Assembly (NCBI GenBank): GCA_003952965.2
Contig: CM025850.1
Location: forward strand, 24,072,246 to 24,136,245
Length of the DNA: 64,000 bases
Origin: Morella rubra
Taxonomy: Eukaryota > Streptophyta > Magnoliopsida > Fagales > Myricaceae
Direction: 5' to 3'
The notes beneath the pieces are model-generated. The model was not told where the DNA came from. It made no database searches and saw nothing but the letters and a program-made list of their open reading frames with translations. Of the stretch, positions 25,150-36,290 are shown piece after piece. Every line of letters begins with the position of its first letter. The first letter of the stretch is position 1. A program made the translations under genes and the position numbers.

Positions 25150-26105
25150 TCTATCACAAAACAAAAATTGATAGAGCAACATCCTTCTTAATTTTGTTCT
25201 TCCTGCAATTCTGGGTATTTTGAGTACATTTCGCTCTCTAATTCCCACGATGCCTCCTCTACTCCGTGGTTTCTCCACAAAACCTTTACAAGTGGTATGG
25301 TCTTTGTCCTTAACTGTTGCTCCTTTCTATCTAAAACCCTTACCGGCTTCTTCTACATATGTAAGGTTCCCTTTAATTTGCAATGGCTCATACTCTAAGA
25401 CATGGGTAGGGTCGGGTACATACTTCCTCAGAGCGATATGTGAAATACGTCGTGGACTCCTTCTAAGCAAGGGGGTAGGGCCAACCTGTACGCCACGGGT
25501 CCAATTCGATCTAAGATCTCAAAGGGTCCTATGAACCTGGGTTGGAGCTTTCCTTTCTTCCCAAACCGTGCTATACCCTTTGTCGGGAAAATCTTCAAAA
25601 ATACCTTACTCCCAACTTCAAATTCAAGCTCTCTTCTTCGGTTGTCTGCATAACTCTTCTGTCGGCTTTGGGCTGTCCCGAGTCTATCCTTGATTATTTG
25701 TCTCCAAGACTATTTCTGCCCTAACAGTCTTCTTTCTCCTACCTCGTCCCATACAGTGGTGACCTACACTTCCGCCCATATAATGCTTCGTATGGTGCCA
25801 TACCGATACTTGCCTAGAAACTATTATTGTATGCAAACTCTGCTAAAGGCAAGTACTGAGCCCAACTTCCTTTAAAATCCATAACACAGGCCCTGAACAT
25901 ATCCTCCAGAATCTATATAGTCCGTTCTGACTGTGCGTCTATGGGTGAAAGGCGGTACTGAAATTCAACCGAGTACCCATCGATTCCTGCAGTTGTTTCC
26001 AGAATCTCGAAGTGAACCTCGGATCCCTATCCGACACTATACTCTTGGGCACTCCATGGAGCCTAATAATCTCCTGGAGATAAATCTCAGCTAAATTGTC
26101 TAGGG
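25150..26105 (-). pseudogene. Gypsy pol 3' end: integrase core and C-terminal region, broken
   Basis: Read on the minus strand: [19 protein letters not shown] then [20 protein letters not shown] (26100-26000), the integrase core with its second catalytic aspartate. Next is the QSERTI glutamate region with a frameshift and stop near 25930, then AQYLPLAEFAYNNSF and IGMAPYEALYGRKCRSPLY (25880-25740). Further down are ELEFEVGSKVFLK, KLQPRFIGPFEILDRIGPVAYRLALPP and HDVFHIALRKYVPDPTHV (25630-25400), the C-terminal part of Tekay-type integrases that usually precedes a chromodomain. Stops and single-base shifts break it in several places. The upstream pol is missing because the sequence switches to the opposite-strand element at about 26106. 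Confidence 0.85.
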
Positions 26106-26130
26106 TATACTCTTGGGCACTCCATGGAGC
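26039..26130. repeat. 25-bp direct duplication at the gypsy head-to-head junction
   Basis: The phrase ACTCTTGGGCACTCCATGGA (with flanking TAT and GC) occurs at about 26039-26062, in integrase context, and again at 26106-26130, where it abuts the LTR fragment. The final TGGAGC is shared with the LTR sequence (compare CTGGAGCGTTCGTG near 20640, minus strand). This marks a microhomology-joined rearrangement. Confidence 0.8.
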
Positions 26131-26194
26131 GTTCGTGGTTGAGAATGCTCGCGGCTGTCATTAGCCTCGTCAGGCTAGCGTTTGGGGCATGACA
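26126..26194 (+). mobile_element. LTR 3'-end fragment of the plus-strand gypsy element
   Basis: GGAGCGTTCGTGGTTGAGAA to GGGGCATGACA is the last ~65 bp of a Tekay-like LTR, near-identical to the inverted LTR end at 20579-20645. The rest of this 5' LTR is missing; sequence to its left belongs to the opposite-strand element. Confidence 0.85.
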
Positions 26195-26200
26195 ATTTAG

Positions 26201-26212
26201 TGGTATCAGAGC
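26201..26212 (+). other. tRNA-iMet primer-binding site of the gypsy element
   Basis: TGGTATCAGAGC six bases after the LTR end at 26194, in the standard arrangement. Confidence 0.9.
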
Positions 26213-26344
26213 GAGAAAAAAAAAAATATTTTTAAGGAACTCGGGATTCGCTACTCGTCCCTTGGATTTCGAGTATGCTAGAATTGTCATGTACATATAA
26301 TCAACCGTTAGAATACTTACATAGTGATGATGTTGTAGTGTAGG

Positions 26345-27290
26345 ATGCCACCTAGAGGACCACCCAGGAATCGAAACATGAATCGGGGGCATGAAGAACC
26401 GAGTGTCACTACTGATGACGTTTTAAGGCACATGGCTCAGCTTGTCACTGAGCAGGTGCAACAAGGGACTAATGTGGATGGGGCAAGGGGCCGCCCTGAA
26501 GGATGCACCTTTGACCAGTTTAACCGCCAACACCCGCCAGTGTACAATGGCAAGGGAGACGCTGTTTTGGCAGAAAACTGGCTCGTAGAGATAAAGAAGT
26601 TGCTTGAAGTCTTGGGGTGTACGGACACCCAGAGAGTGAGCTTCGCTACTTTCAAGCTGCAGGGGGATGCTAAGAGGTGGTGGCTATCTAAGAAACTACT
26701 ACTAAGCCAAGAGTTGGGGCAACAGGCCATAACTTGGGAGAGGTTTCAACAAGAATTTCTGGATCGCTATTTTCCAAGGACCACTCGGGAGGCAAAAGAG
26801 AGAGAGTTTGCCACCTTGACTCAGGGGGCTATGACAGTTGAACAGTACTCTGGTCGATTTATGGAATGGTAAGGTTTGCTCCGTACCTAGTGCCAGATGA
26901 GGGAAGGAAAGTTAGGAAGTTTGAGGAGGGACTCCACCTCCGAATCTACGATAAGGTTTACAGCCACAATTTGAAGACTTTGGCAGAAGTGATAGAACGG
27001 GCAGTAATTGTGGAAAGGGGGCTGTAGAGGACAACGGCATATTACGACTAGCAAAAGAGGAAGGCTCCTTCCAAGCCGGCAACATCTCAAATGCCCTGGA
27101 AGAAGAGTAAGCAAGGTTCATCCTAGGGACAGAATCAAAGGCTTGGTGAGGCCCAAATTTCCGGAGGAAACCAATTTCCAACATGTAACAAATGTGGCAA
27201 GAAACACCAAGGGGAATGCAGACAGGGAGTGTGCTTTCAGTGCGGGAAACCATGTCACATTGCTAGAGATTGTAGGGCAACAGGTAACTC
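26345..27290 (+). pseudogene. Gypsy gag (Tekay-like), frameshifted
   Basis: The ATG at 26345 opens a 175-codon frame containing the retrotransposon gag domain: FDQFNRQHPPVYNGKGDAV, AENWLVEIKKLLEVLGCTD, LQGDAKRWW and FQQEFLDRYFP, then YSGRFMEW. A frameshift at about 26872 moves the gag continuation (PDEGRKVRKFEEGLHLRI) to another frame. CNKCGKKHQGEC and CFQCGKPCHIARDC (27186-27265) are two zinc knuckles of the nucleocapsid region. A stop near 27025 and the shift make it defective. Confidence 0.85.
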
Positions 27291-29432
27291 AAACCAAGCA
27301 CCCCGACCCTCACAACAAAATAATTCAAGAAGGCAAGGTGGTTCAACTCAAGCAAGATTGTACGCTCTCACCTCGAAGGATGCGGAGAACCGGACAAGTG
27401 TGGTGGCAGGTAAGTTGCCTTTGCCTCGTGGGGAAGCACTGGTTTTATTTGATTCAGGGGCCATACATTCATTCATTGCATCAGCATACTGTAGGGCAGA
27501 GGATATAAGACACGAACCACTAGAATATCATGTAATAGTGTCGACGCCTACTGGCGGAAGAATCAATTGTGATCGAATAGTGAAGAATTGTCCAATAGAA
27601 ATTGAGAGGCAAATAGTGTTAGCCAATCTGATAGTAATGGAGATGGGGGGATTCGACATTATTTTAGGCATGGATTGGTTGGCAACGCACGGTGCTAGTA
27701 TAAAGTGTTATGAGAAGAAGGTCATGTTCCAAAAGGAGGGGAGACCAAACTGTTGTTTTATAGGTATGAGAAAGATGGAGCGAAGGCCAGTGATTATTTC
27801 AGCCATGCACCAAAATTGTTGCAAGGAGGACATGACACAGAAAGAGCCTACTCTGGTAGAACAAACTCCGGTAGTGAACGAATTTCCCGACATATTTCCT
27901 GAAGAATTACCTAGTTTACCCTAAGATAGAGAAATGGAGTCCGGTATCGAGTTAGAACCAGGGTCAGCTCCCATTTCTAAAGCACCGTATAAGATGGCAC
28001 CAGCAGAGCTAAAGGAGCTGAAGATCCAACTGGAGGATTTATTGGAGAAAAGGTTTATTTAGCCGAGTGTGTCACCTTGGGGAGCATCGATATTGTTCGT
28101 TAAGAAGAAAGATAGAAGCTTTGGGATGTGCATCGATTACAAGGAGTTGAATGAGGTAACCATAAAAAACAGATACCCGCTGCCTCGCATTGATGACCTA
28201 TTTGATCAATTACAAGGGGCACAGGCATTTTCAAAGATCAACTTGCGATCAGGATATCACCAACTGAAGGTGAAGGAGGGAGATATACCTAAGACGGCAT
28301 TTCAAACACAATATGGTCACTATGAATTCTTGGTGATGTCGTTTGGGCTAACCAATGCCCCAGCCGCATTTATAGATTTGACTAATAGAGTGTTTCGGAA
28401 GTTCTTAGACAAGTTTGTAGTTGTCTTTATTGATGATATATTGATTTATTCACGAAATAAGGAAGAGCATGAGAAGAATCTAAGAACTGTTCTACAAATT
28501 CTTAGGGAGAAGAAGTGGTTTGCCAAATTCTCCAAGTGTGAGTTCTAGTTGGAGCAAGTCCGATTTTTGGGGCATGTGGTGTCCGGTGAAGGGATTGCCG
28601 TGGATCCCGGGAAGGTAGATGCTGTATCCAAATGGCCGAGACTTACAAATGTGAAGGAAGTAAGAAGTTTTCTAGGGCTAGCAGGGTACTATCGGAGGTT
28701 TATTGAGGGATTTTCAAAGTTAGCCACTTTGACTTCTTTAACAAAGAAAAATGTCAAATGAATGGACAGATGAGTGTGAGCGGAGTTTCCAAGAATTAAA
28801 GACCAACTTAATTACTGCCCCAGTATTGGCACTACCCTCGGAATATGGAGAGTATGAAATCTATAGTGATGCCTCGAAGCAGGGCTTAGGTTGTGTTTTG
28901 ATGCAAGACAAAAGGGTCATAGCTTATGCATCTAGACAGTTGAGGCCTCATGAGATGAATTACCCTACTTATGACTTAGAGCTAACTGCAGTAGTATATG
29001 CGCTGAAAATATGGAGACATTATTTGTATGGGGTTAAATGCAAAATATTCACAGATCATAAGGGTGTGTTTGAATGTTAAAATTTTGGGGTGTTATAAAT
29101 TTTTAAGGGTATTGGGTTTAACGTTGAAAAACGTGAAAAAAATAATTTTTTTTATATTTATTGTGATGGAAAGTAATGATTTGATGGGGAGAGAGAAATT
29201 ATATTGTAATTTTTTTGTGTTTAAAATTGTTAGGGGATGCTAAAATTTATAGGTGTCAAACGGACCCCTAAAGAGCCTCAAGTACTTTAACACCCAGAGA
29301 GAACTGAACATGAGGCAACAGCAACGATTGGAGCTGATTAAGGATTATGACTGCACAATTAGCTACCACCCAGGAAAAGCTAATGTGGTGGCTGACGCAC
29401 TAAGTAGGAAGTCGGCAGAGACAAGTTTAATG
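27291..29432 (+). pseudogene. Gypsy pol: protease, reverse transcriptase, RNase H; interrupted and cut by a gap
   Basis: Protease: ALVLFDSGAIHSFIA (27440-27480) has the catalytic DSG, and ILGMDWLATHGA follows. Reverse transcriptase runs from about 27930 to 28700 with [41 protein letters not shown] and the catalytic [11 protein letters not shown]. RNase H follows ([36 protein letters not shown]), is interrupted at 29062-29268 by a MITE, and resumes with LELIKDYDC and [15 protein letters not shown] before running into Ns at 29433. In-frame stops at 27922, 28060 and 28546, and a shift near 28755, inactivate it. Integrase would lie in or beyond the gap. Confidence 0.9.
29062..29268. mobile_element. 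Tourist-like MITE (PIF/Harbinger), 207 bp, inside gypsy RNase H
   Basis: The left end GGGTGTGTTTGA and the reverse complement of the right end GGGGTCCGTTTGAC form an inverted repeat. The trinucleotide TAA stands on both sides (29059-29061 and 29269-29271), the classic PIF/Harbinger target duplication. It splits the conserved FTDHK|SLKYF motif of RNase H. It is therefore younger than the gypsy insertion. Confidence 0.8.
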
Positions 29433-30432
29433 NNNNNNNNNNNNNNNNNNNNNNNNNNNNNNNNNNNNNNNNNNNNNNNNNNNNNNNNNNNNNNNNNNNN
29501 NNNNNNNNNNNNNNNNNNNNNNNNNNNNNNNNNNNNNNNNNNNNNNNNNNNNNNNNNNNNNNNNNNNNNNNNNNNNNNNNNNNNNNNNNNNNNNNNNNNN
29601 NNNNNNNNNNNNNNNNNNNNNNNNNNNNNNNNNNNNNNNNNNNNNNNNNNNNNNNNNNNNNNNNNNNNNNNNNNNNNNNNNNNNNNNNNNNNNNNNNNNN
29701 NNNNNNNNNNNNNNNNNNNNNNNNNNNNNNNNNNNNNNNNNNNNNNNNNNNNNNNNNNNNNNNNNNNNNNNNNNNNNNNNNNNNNNNNNNNNNNNNNNNN
29801 NNNNNNNNNNNNNNNNNNNNNNNNNNNNNNNNNNNNNNNNNNNNNNNNNNNNNNNNNNNNNNNNNNNNNNNNNNNNNNNNNNNNNNNNNNNNNNNNNNNN
29901 NNNNNNNNNNNNNNNNNNNNNNNNNNNNNNNNNNNNNNNNNNNNNNNNNNNNNNNNNNNNNNNNNNNNNNNNNNNNNNNNNNNNNNNNNNNNNNNNNNNN
30001 NNNNNNNNNNNNNNNNNNNNNNNNNNNNNNNNNNNNNNNNNNNNNNNNNNNNNNNNNNNNNNNNNNNNNNNNNNNNNNNNNNNNNNNNNNNNNNNNNNNN
30101 NNNNNNNNNNNNNNNNNNNNNNNNNNNNNNNNNNNNNNNNNNNNNNNNNNNNNNNNNNNNNNNNNNNNNNNNNNNNNNNNNNNNNNNNNNNNNNNNNNNN
30201 NNNNNNNNNNNNNNNNNNNNNNNNNNNNNNNNNNNNNNNNNNNNNNNNNNNNNNNNNNNNNNNNNNNNNNNNNNNNNNNNNNNNNNNNNNNNNNNNNNNN
30301 NNNNNNNNNNNNNNNNNNNNNNNNNNNNNNNNNNNNNNNNNNNNNNNNNNNNNNNNNNNNNNNNNNNNNNNNNNNNNNNNNNNNNNNNNNNNNNNNNNNN
30401 NNNNNNNNNNNNNNNNNNNNNNNNNNNNNNNN
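29433..30432. other. Assembly gap, exactly 1000 N
   Basis: A run of exactly 1000 Ns, the usual placeholder for a scaffold join of unknown size. The gypsy pol is cut on its left side and unrelated non-coding sequence follows on the right. Open frames of Xs spanning it are artefacts. Confidence 0.98.
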
Positions 30433-30473
30433 TTGAGCCCAAGCAAAACGCCATGAGTTGGGTGGCAGAATGG

Positions 30474-31330
30474 CTTGAAGCATTATATGTGTGCAAATTA
30501 TATTATATAAAAATTATGTCAGAGGGTCTTAATTACATGCAACAGGACTAGACATGCCCATAAAGCCATAACACAACCCATTGCAGAATACTACACACTT
30601 ATTTCTTTCTGTTAACTTAAATTTTTAAGATCAATGGTAAATTCACATAATATTACAGTTAAGATCTTAAATTCAAAACCTGACTCAACATTTTATTCCT
30701 GCCCCATCCTCTCCTCACCTTCCCTAGGCCGAAATCTACCGAAACTCATCCCTCTCAACCTGTCTTTGGACGTATTTTGTGACGATTCTAAAAGTCAGAT
30801 CCGGACGATTTAGGTGGACGTCGGTGGCCATGCATAATAAGAATGGAATCAGCAAGTCTAAGCGTCCGTCTCCACAATTCCCGCTCACTGTAGACTGTAG
30901 GCCGGCTCCTGTATCCGACGCGCCTGGCTCATTTATTTAGACTGCATTTGATAGTTTTCTAAGATTACGTTTTCTAGCGGTTTCCTAATAGTGTGTTTTG
31001 GTGGTTTTTTATTACGCTTTTGAATTTTATTTCAGTGTGATTTTGGGAGAGGTAGCGGGGGAAGTCCAACAAATTTTGGAAATAAAGAAGCATTCGATCA
31101 GTCCTAGGATTGAAGTACCAACTTTTATAATTAATTAACATAAATAGGTTGGAATCTTCGTGTTCACACCGTATCTCATGGATAAATTAATTAACATATA
31201 CGTCTGTTAAAAGCTTGCGATCGAGCAGGCCGCATGCAAAATTTAAACCTCCACGGGGCGTGTCGTGGGGATCTTCATAATTAATTCCCCATGTTCTGAC
31301 GTTCAAATTAATAGTTTAGTAGAAAAACCA
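30474..31330. repeat. Direct duplication, copy 1 (segments A and B)
   Basis: 30474-30603 matches 33428-33556 and 30601-31330 matches 33787-34500 in the same orientation, with many small differences. Shared landmarks are GGTCTTAATTACA, CTAGACATGCCCATAA, GATCCGGACGATTTA and GTAGACTGTAGGCCGGCTCC. Non-coding. 31332-31355 just after it is an (AAT)n microsatellite. Confidence 0.85.
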
Positions 31331-31974
31331 AATAATAATAATAATAATAATAATTTGTGGTGAAGTTTCGATGGCATGATGTGGACATACAGAGAATAAA
31401 AACATTAAAAAAGAGTAGTGTGAACATGACCACTCCAACATTCGAGGTAGTGATGCAATGCAAAATAGGTCATGATCATTAGCTTCCGTTGGATGGTCAA
31501 GCTCATTTCCTTCTTGACAGCTGATCTCGCTCTTCCTTTGAATCAAGCGAATGATTATAACTAATTCAGCACCCATTAATTAATTTAAGGCGTCCTTGAT
31601 CAAATTATCATTCTTAACAATACATCTACTAAATTATTAGAATTTTATACAACTTATCTGGTAGAAGATAATTATCAGAAGGGATAATTTTAGGATCCAC
31701 TTATCTGGTAAGAAAGGGGTAATTTTCTTTAGGCAAAAATTGGGTTTTTTTTCTTAGCACATATTTTTATTTTGTATTTGTTGTGTAATTTTGACTGTTA
31801 ATTTTATTTTCGTGAAACAAATTCCTTAATATCTTATCTTAGCTTTATATATCCTCCATATTTCGTGCCTCTACTCTTTTCTACAGACCCGATACTGCAA
31901 TTTTCTTGTCTTGTCTTGAACTTTACGTTCATTTTCCTGCTCTCCATTCATTACCGCCCGACAAAATGTCTTCT
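31331..31974. other. Copy-1-specific sequence with (AAT)n microsatellite
   Basis: Starts with an AAT trinucleotide run (about 31332-31355). The rest is AT-rich with no recognised gene. Absent from the second copy of the duplication, which instead carries the insertion at 34500-35900. Confidence 0.6.
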
Positions 31975-32230
31975 CAGACCACGGATTTCGGGGCAGATGC
32001 TTGTGTTCTACCCAAACAGGGTTTATTTCTCATGAAGTAACCCAATTCTGTACACAATGAGAAGAAATGATCAGTACACTTAATTACTATATAAATTAGT
32101 AGTGGGTAAGTTCACACATTCATTATGTGTTGAAAGAACCAAAATGTTAATGTTAATTCTTTTAATATTTAATTTCTACAGCTATAGTGTAAACGCAGAT
32201 GATAATCAAGATGAATTCAAGATCAAAATT
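31975..32230. repeat. Direct duplication, copy 1 (segment C)
   Basis: Matches 35913-36160 (CACGGATTTC..GCAGATGCTTGTG, TTCATTATGTGTTGAA, TAATTTCTACAGCTATAGTG). The second copy is separated from the first by about 3.9 kb because of inserted sequence. Confidence 0.85.
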
Positions 32231-32409
32231 TAATGTTTATTGCTACACACAATGACACAATAATGATAGGAAAAGAAAGGTGTACGTCTGCATTCAATTG
32301 TTTTTCTCACACAGGTGCTAACTTATATATCTTTCTAATGAATGCAGACGTACACCATTGTTTTGCTATCATTATTGTGTCATTGTGTGTAGCAATAAAC
32401 ATTAAATTT
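32225..32409. repeat. Near-perfect fold-back, ~70-bp arms, ~42-nt loop
   Basis: The left arm from about 32225 (AAAATTTAATGTTTATTGCT...) to 32296 pairs with the right arm 32338-32409. About 45 outer base pairs are perfect. A short mismatched part around GAAAAGAAAG follows, then GTGTACGTCTGCATTCA pairs perfectly again. The right arm also exists at 36205-36290 and, diverged, at 33060-33112, without a left arm. No protein is encoded. Confidence 0.9.
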
Positions 32410-33427
32410 TTGCAATTAACATTCATATCCATCTGCTTGCATGGCATCCAATAAACCCGAATTCCGTACCAAAAAAGTTTCTGAGAGGGAATTCATCCGT
32501 TGCCCCAATTATCCCAACAAATTCGTTATAGAAGGTTTTTTGAGGTGAAAATTCTGTTCCGTCTCAAAATCAACTCATTGTTCGAACCCTTTAGAACAAA
32601 TAGTGGAGGGTTATGTTCGAACTTCTTTCAACAGAAAATATAAAATCCGTTAGATAAGGAAAATTAATGATCGAACCACTATAAAAATTTTACGTTCAAT
32701 GTTGCAAATACCGTTCCAACACTATCAAATGGAATGTCTGTAATCGTTCTTAATGCATTATAATGGTTCACGTGATAAACGTTCGGACGTAAAGGGAAAA
32801 AATGTCTGAACCTTTTTGTAAGGTTTCAACGGATATAGTTAAATCCATTCGATATACCGATCAAGGAATAAAAAAATAGTTGTTCGAACATGTTACGAAC
32901 GGAAATATGAAACGTTTGAACACCGTTCGAACATGGGGATATGATGTTTGCTAAATAGAGCAGAGGGTGAATTATTGATGTTTGCTAAATTTTTTCTTTC
33001 ACTATTAATACCAACATATAATACATACATATAATTTTTTTTATGTCTCCGGTCCTAATTAATGCACGTAGATACCATTATTTCGCTATCATCATTGTGT
33101 GCAGCAATAAACTTATGAGTACGGTAGAATTATCATGGGGATGCAAATATTCGAGGAAGGAAATAAAATTCTCTAAACGCATCATGATTAAATTAAAGGC
33201 CCTGTAAGGGATAATTTGTTTTAACCAATGATGACAAAAACAATTGGTTGCCATAAGAAGACCGAATTGGTTTTTTTTTTAATAATTAAAAATCTATAAA
33301 TTAACAATCATAAAGGTTAAAGGACATATCTGCAGTGGAGATGTGAATAAACAAAGAAAGATTGTTTGTGCTGTACAAGAAAGAATGTTCACAATCATGA
33401 AGAGAATAGAGTAGTTCTTGGCGGGTA
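32410..33427. other. Intergenic sequence with GTTCGAAC-type motifs
   Basis: 32570-32935 contains several GTTCGAAC/GTTCGGAC motifs (about 32580, 32613, 32782, 32882, 32920) like the CACTA subterminal repeats further right. No CACTA terminus was found, so it is a likely CACTA remnant. 33060-33112 is a third, diverged copy of the fold-back right arm. The remainder is AT-rich with nothing recognised. Confidence 0.45.
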
Positions 33428-34500
33428 AGTGAAATAAAGCATTATATGTGTCCATTTATATTATATAAAATTTGGTCAGAGGGTCTTAATTACAAGCAAC
33501 AGTACTAGACATGCCCATAAGGCCATAACACAAACCATTGCAGAATTCTGCACTTATTTTACAAGCATTCAAACACAAATGATATAGCAAAGCACCAGCA
33601 CTCCATCATATATATTCAACCCGTAAAGACCAAACCGAGATACCCAAAACAATAGAGCATGCATATATCCAACCAATAAAACCACAGAGAGAAGACTGCT
33701 GCCACCTAGAAATGCACCATAATTATCAGCAAACTCTTAAGACGTAACAACAAACATGTGTTACATAATATAATTCAGATAATAAAATCTATTTCTTTCT
33801 ATCAGCTTAAATGTTTAAGATGAATGGTAAATTCACGTGATATTAGAGTTGAGGTTCTGAATTTGAAACCTGACTCCACATTTAACTCCTGTCCCACCCT
33901 CTCATCACCTTCTCTGTGCCAGAACCTATCGAAACTCATTTCTCTCGACCCATCTTTGAGCTTACTTTGTGACGATTCTAAAAACCAGATCCGGACGATT
34001 TAAGTGGACGTCGGTGGCCACATATAGCAAGGATGGAATCAGCAAGTCCAAGTATCCGTCTCCACAATTCCCGCTCACCGTAGACTGTAGGCCGGCTCCT
34101 GTGTCTGACACGCCGGGCTCCTTTTGATAGTTTTCTAAGATTACGTTTTCTAGCAGTTTCCTAATAGTGTGTTTTGGTGGTTTTTTATTACGTACGTCTT
34201 TGAATTTTATTTCAGTGTGATTTTGTGCTCGAGGGAGCAGGCCGGGAGGTCCAAACAATTTGGGAAATAAAGAAACATTCGATTAGTCCTAGGATTGAAG
34301 TACCAACTAAATAATCAACATATATAGGTTGGAATCTTCGTGTTCACACCGTATCTCATGGATAATTAATATTTAACATGATATACGTCAGTTAGAATTA
34401 GCTTGCGAGCATGCATGCAAATTTAAACCTCCCGTACGTGGCGTGTCGTGGGATCTTCGTACATAATTCTCCATTCTGACATTTCGAACGGAATTATTTA
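33428..34500. repeat. Direct duplication, copy 2 (segments A and B)
   Basis: Counterpart of 30474-31330, with a 230-bp extra stretch (33557-33786) between segments A and B. Non-coding; open frames here are short and unsupported. Confidence 0.85.
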
Positions 34501-35905
34501 AGACTCAATATGACAACAACTGAACCTAGAGGGGGTGAATAGGTTCTGCAGCTAAAACATTAAATCGTTTCAATTTAACAGTACGTTTTCTGCACAAATT
34601 ACACAAACCAGATCAGTAAGTTCAATACCCACACGTTTTACAGCAATGGAAAAAATTCAACAGACAGTAAATCAATTAAGTTCGAATCTATATTCAAGAT
34701 TCTTTCAAAACAAGAACACTTGAAACTTCAATATATAGTTCACGATTATTAACTCTTTAATCAAGAACAATAATTAACAGATCAATCACCACACAAAGAC
34801 ACAATCTTTTGGTTACGAAGAGAAAATCTCTTGGAAACAAATTCCAAGAGAGAAAAACTCTCCAGGCCCGTAGGCCAGGTAACGATTTCACTAGCTTTTC
34901 AAACTCGAAATACAAGGTGATCCATAGACTCAACAATACCCAATATCCTAGTCTAACACACTTGATTTTTTACCCGAACAACACCATTCGGATCTGCTCC
35001 AATGCAAGGAATGAGAACTTCTCATCCATTCAAAAAGCTATCTACCTTTACCTAGCAATTCATACCTTGCCGTCCTCCATTGCGAACTCGCAACAACAGC
35101 AACCGCACGAACTTGGCACTTGGACCTTCAAGATTTCAGCAATCTCCAAAGTCTTGAATCTCTTTTGGGGAAATAACCACGGTGATCAATCTATAGAACT
35201 AAGAATCCTAAAGAGAGGGTTTATCTTCAAGGCTCCATTCTCAGTTCATACACACGAAGGCTCAGAAAAATGGGGGCAGAAATATGCAAGAGCAGGTTTC
35301 ACGTAGAAGGCACAATATTTCTTGATTTTTCTGAACAATATTTTGTAATGAAATCAGGGGAGTTATAAGGTCTGGGTGACTAACAATTTTAATGGAGGGT
35401 CCAGGGCTTTTTGGGTCTTTCATGACGTCATCCATTTAGTTATAAACGAACTAACCAACTTTTCTTATTGCAGTGCCCCAAATTGTGCTTCTATCTGACT
35501 TGCGTCTGACTTCCAGCTAACTTGACATTTTTGGGTAAAACTTAACCTTTTACTTCTATCTTCAATTCTTCATAGTAGCTTCGAAACACCTTAATATCTC
35601 AGGAAATAAACTAACTTACATTGCGTCTGACTTCCAGCTAACTTGACATTTCTGGGTAAAACTTAGCATTTTACTTCTATCTTCAATTCTTCATAGTAGC
35701 TTCGAAACACCTTAATATCTCAGGAAATAAACTAAATTACATGTGAAGTATAGCCAACAAAAATAGTCCCTAACACGTTCAAATAGTTTAGTAAGAATAC
35801 TTATAAGTGGCTTTCGGCAATTGACATATATAATATACAGCTCGTTGTTTATGCCAAAAAAAAATTAAAAACAAAACAGAGCTAGCTAGATACACAATCT
35901 AGGTA
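34501..35905. mobile_element. Unclassified inserted repeat (LTR-like or non-autonomous)
   Basis: This sequence interrupts copy 2 of the duplication and is absent from copy 1. It begins near ATGACAACAACTGAACCTAG followed by AGGGGGTGAATAGG, a phrase I recognise as widespread in plant interspersed repeats. A 165-codon open frame at 34809-35306 has no recognisable domain. It includes the internal tandem duplication at 35501-35742. Exact borders and class are uncertain. Confidence 0.5.
35501..35742. repeat. Tandem duplication, 2 x 121 bp
   Basis: TGCGTCTGACTTCCAGCTAA begins both units (35501 and 35622); the units differ by only a handful of bases. Confidence 0.95.
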
Positions 35906-35912
35906 GGTCCAG

Positions 35913-36290
35913 ACCACGGATTTCAAGGCAGATGCTTGTGTTTACCCAAACAAGGCTTATTTCTCACGAAGTAACCCAATGAGAAGAAATTATCAGTACA
36001 CTTAATTACTATATAAAGTAGTGGACAAGTTCACATATATATATATATATACACACATTCATTATGTGTTGAAGGACCAAAATATTAATGTTAATTCGTT
36101 TAATATTTAATTTCTACAGCTATAGTGTAAACGCGGATGATAATCAAGATGAATATTCATGTTTACTTAATTGTTGTTCTCACACAGGTACTAACTTATA
36201 TATATATCTTGCTAATGAATGCAGACACCATTGTTTTGCTATCATTATTGTGTCAATGTGTTGAAATAAACAATAATTTTTTGCAATTAA
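35913..36290. repeat. Direct duplication, copy 2 (segment C and fold-back right arm)
   Basis: Counterpart of 31975-32409, but lacking the left arm of the fold-back: after AAGATGAAT the sequence jumps to the loop region. A (TA)n run lies near 36036-36050. Confidence 0.85.

Noticed and set aside
29253-30551. Long reading frames (up to 432 codons) across the N run
   Set aside because: They consist almost entirely of unknown residues; they are artefacts of the gap.
34809-35306. 165-codon frame in the inserted repeat
   Set aside because: No recognised domain and no second copy to test; kept only as part of an unclassified repeat.
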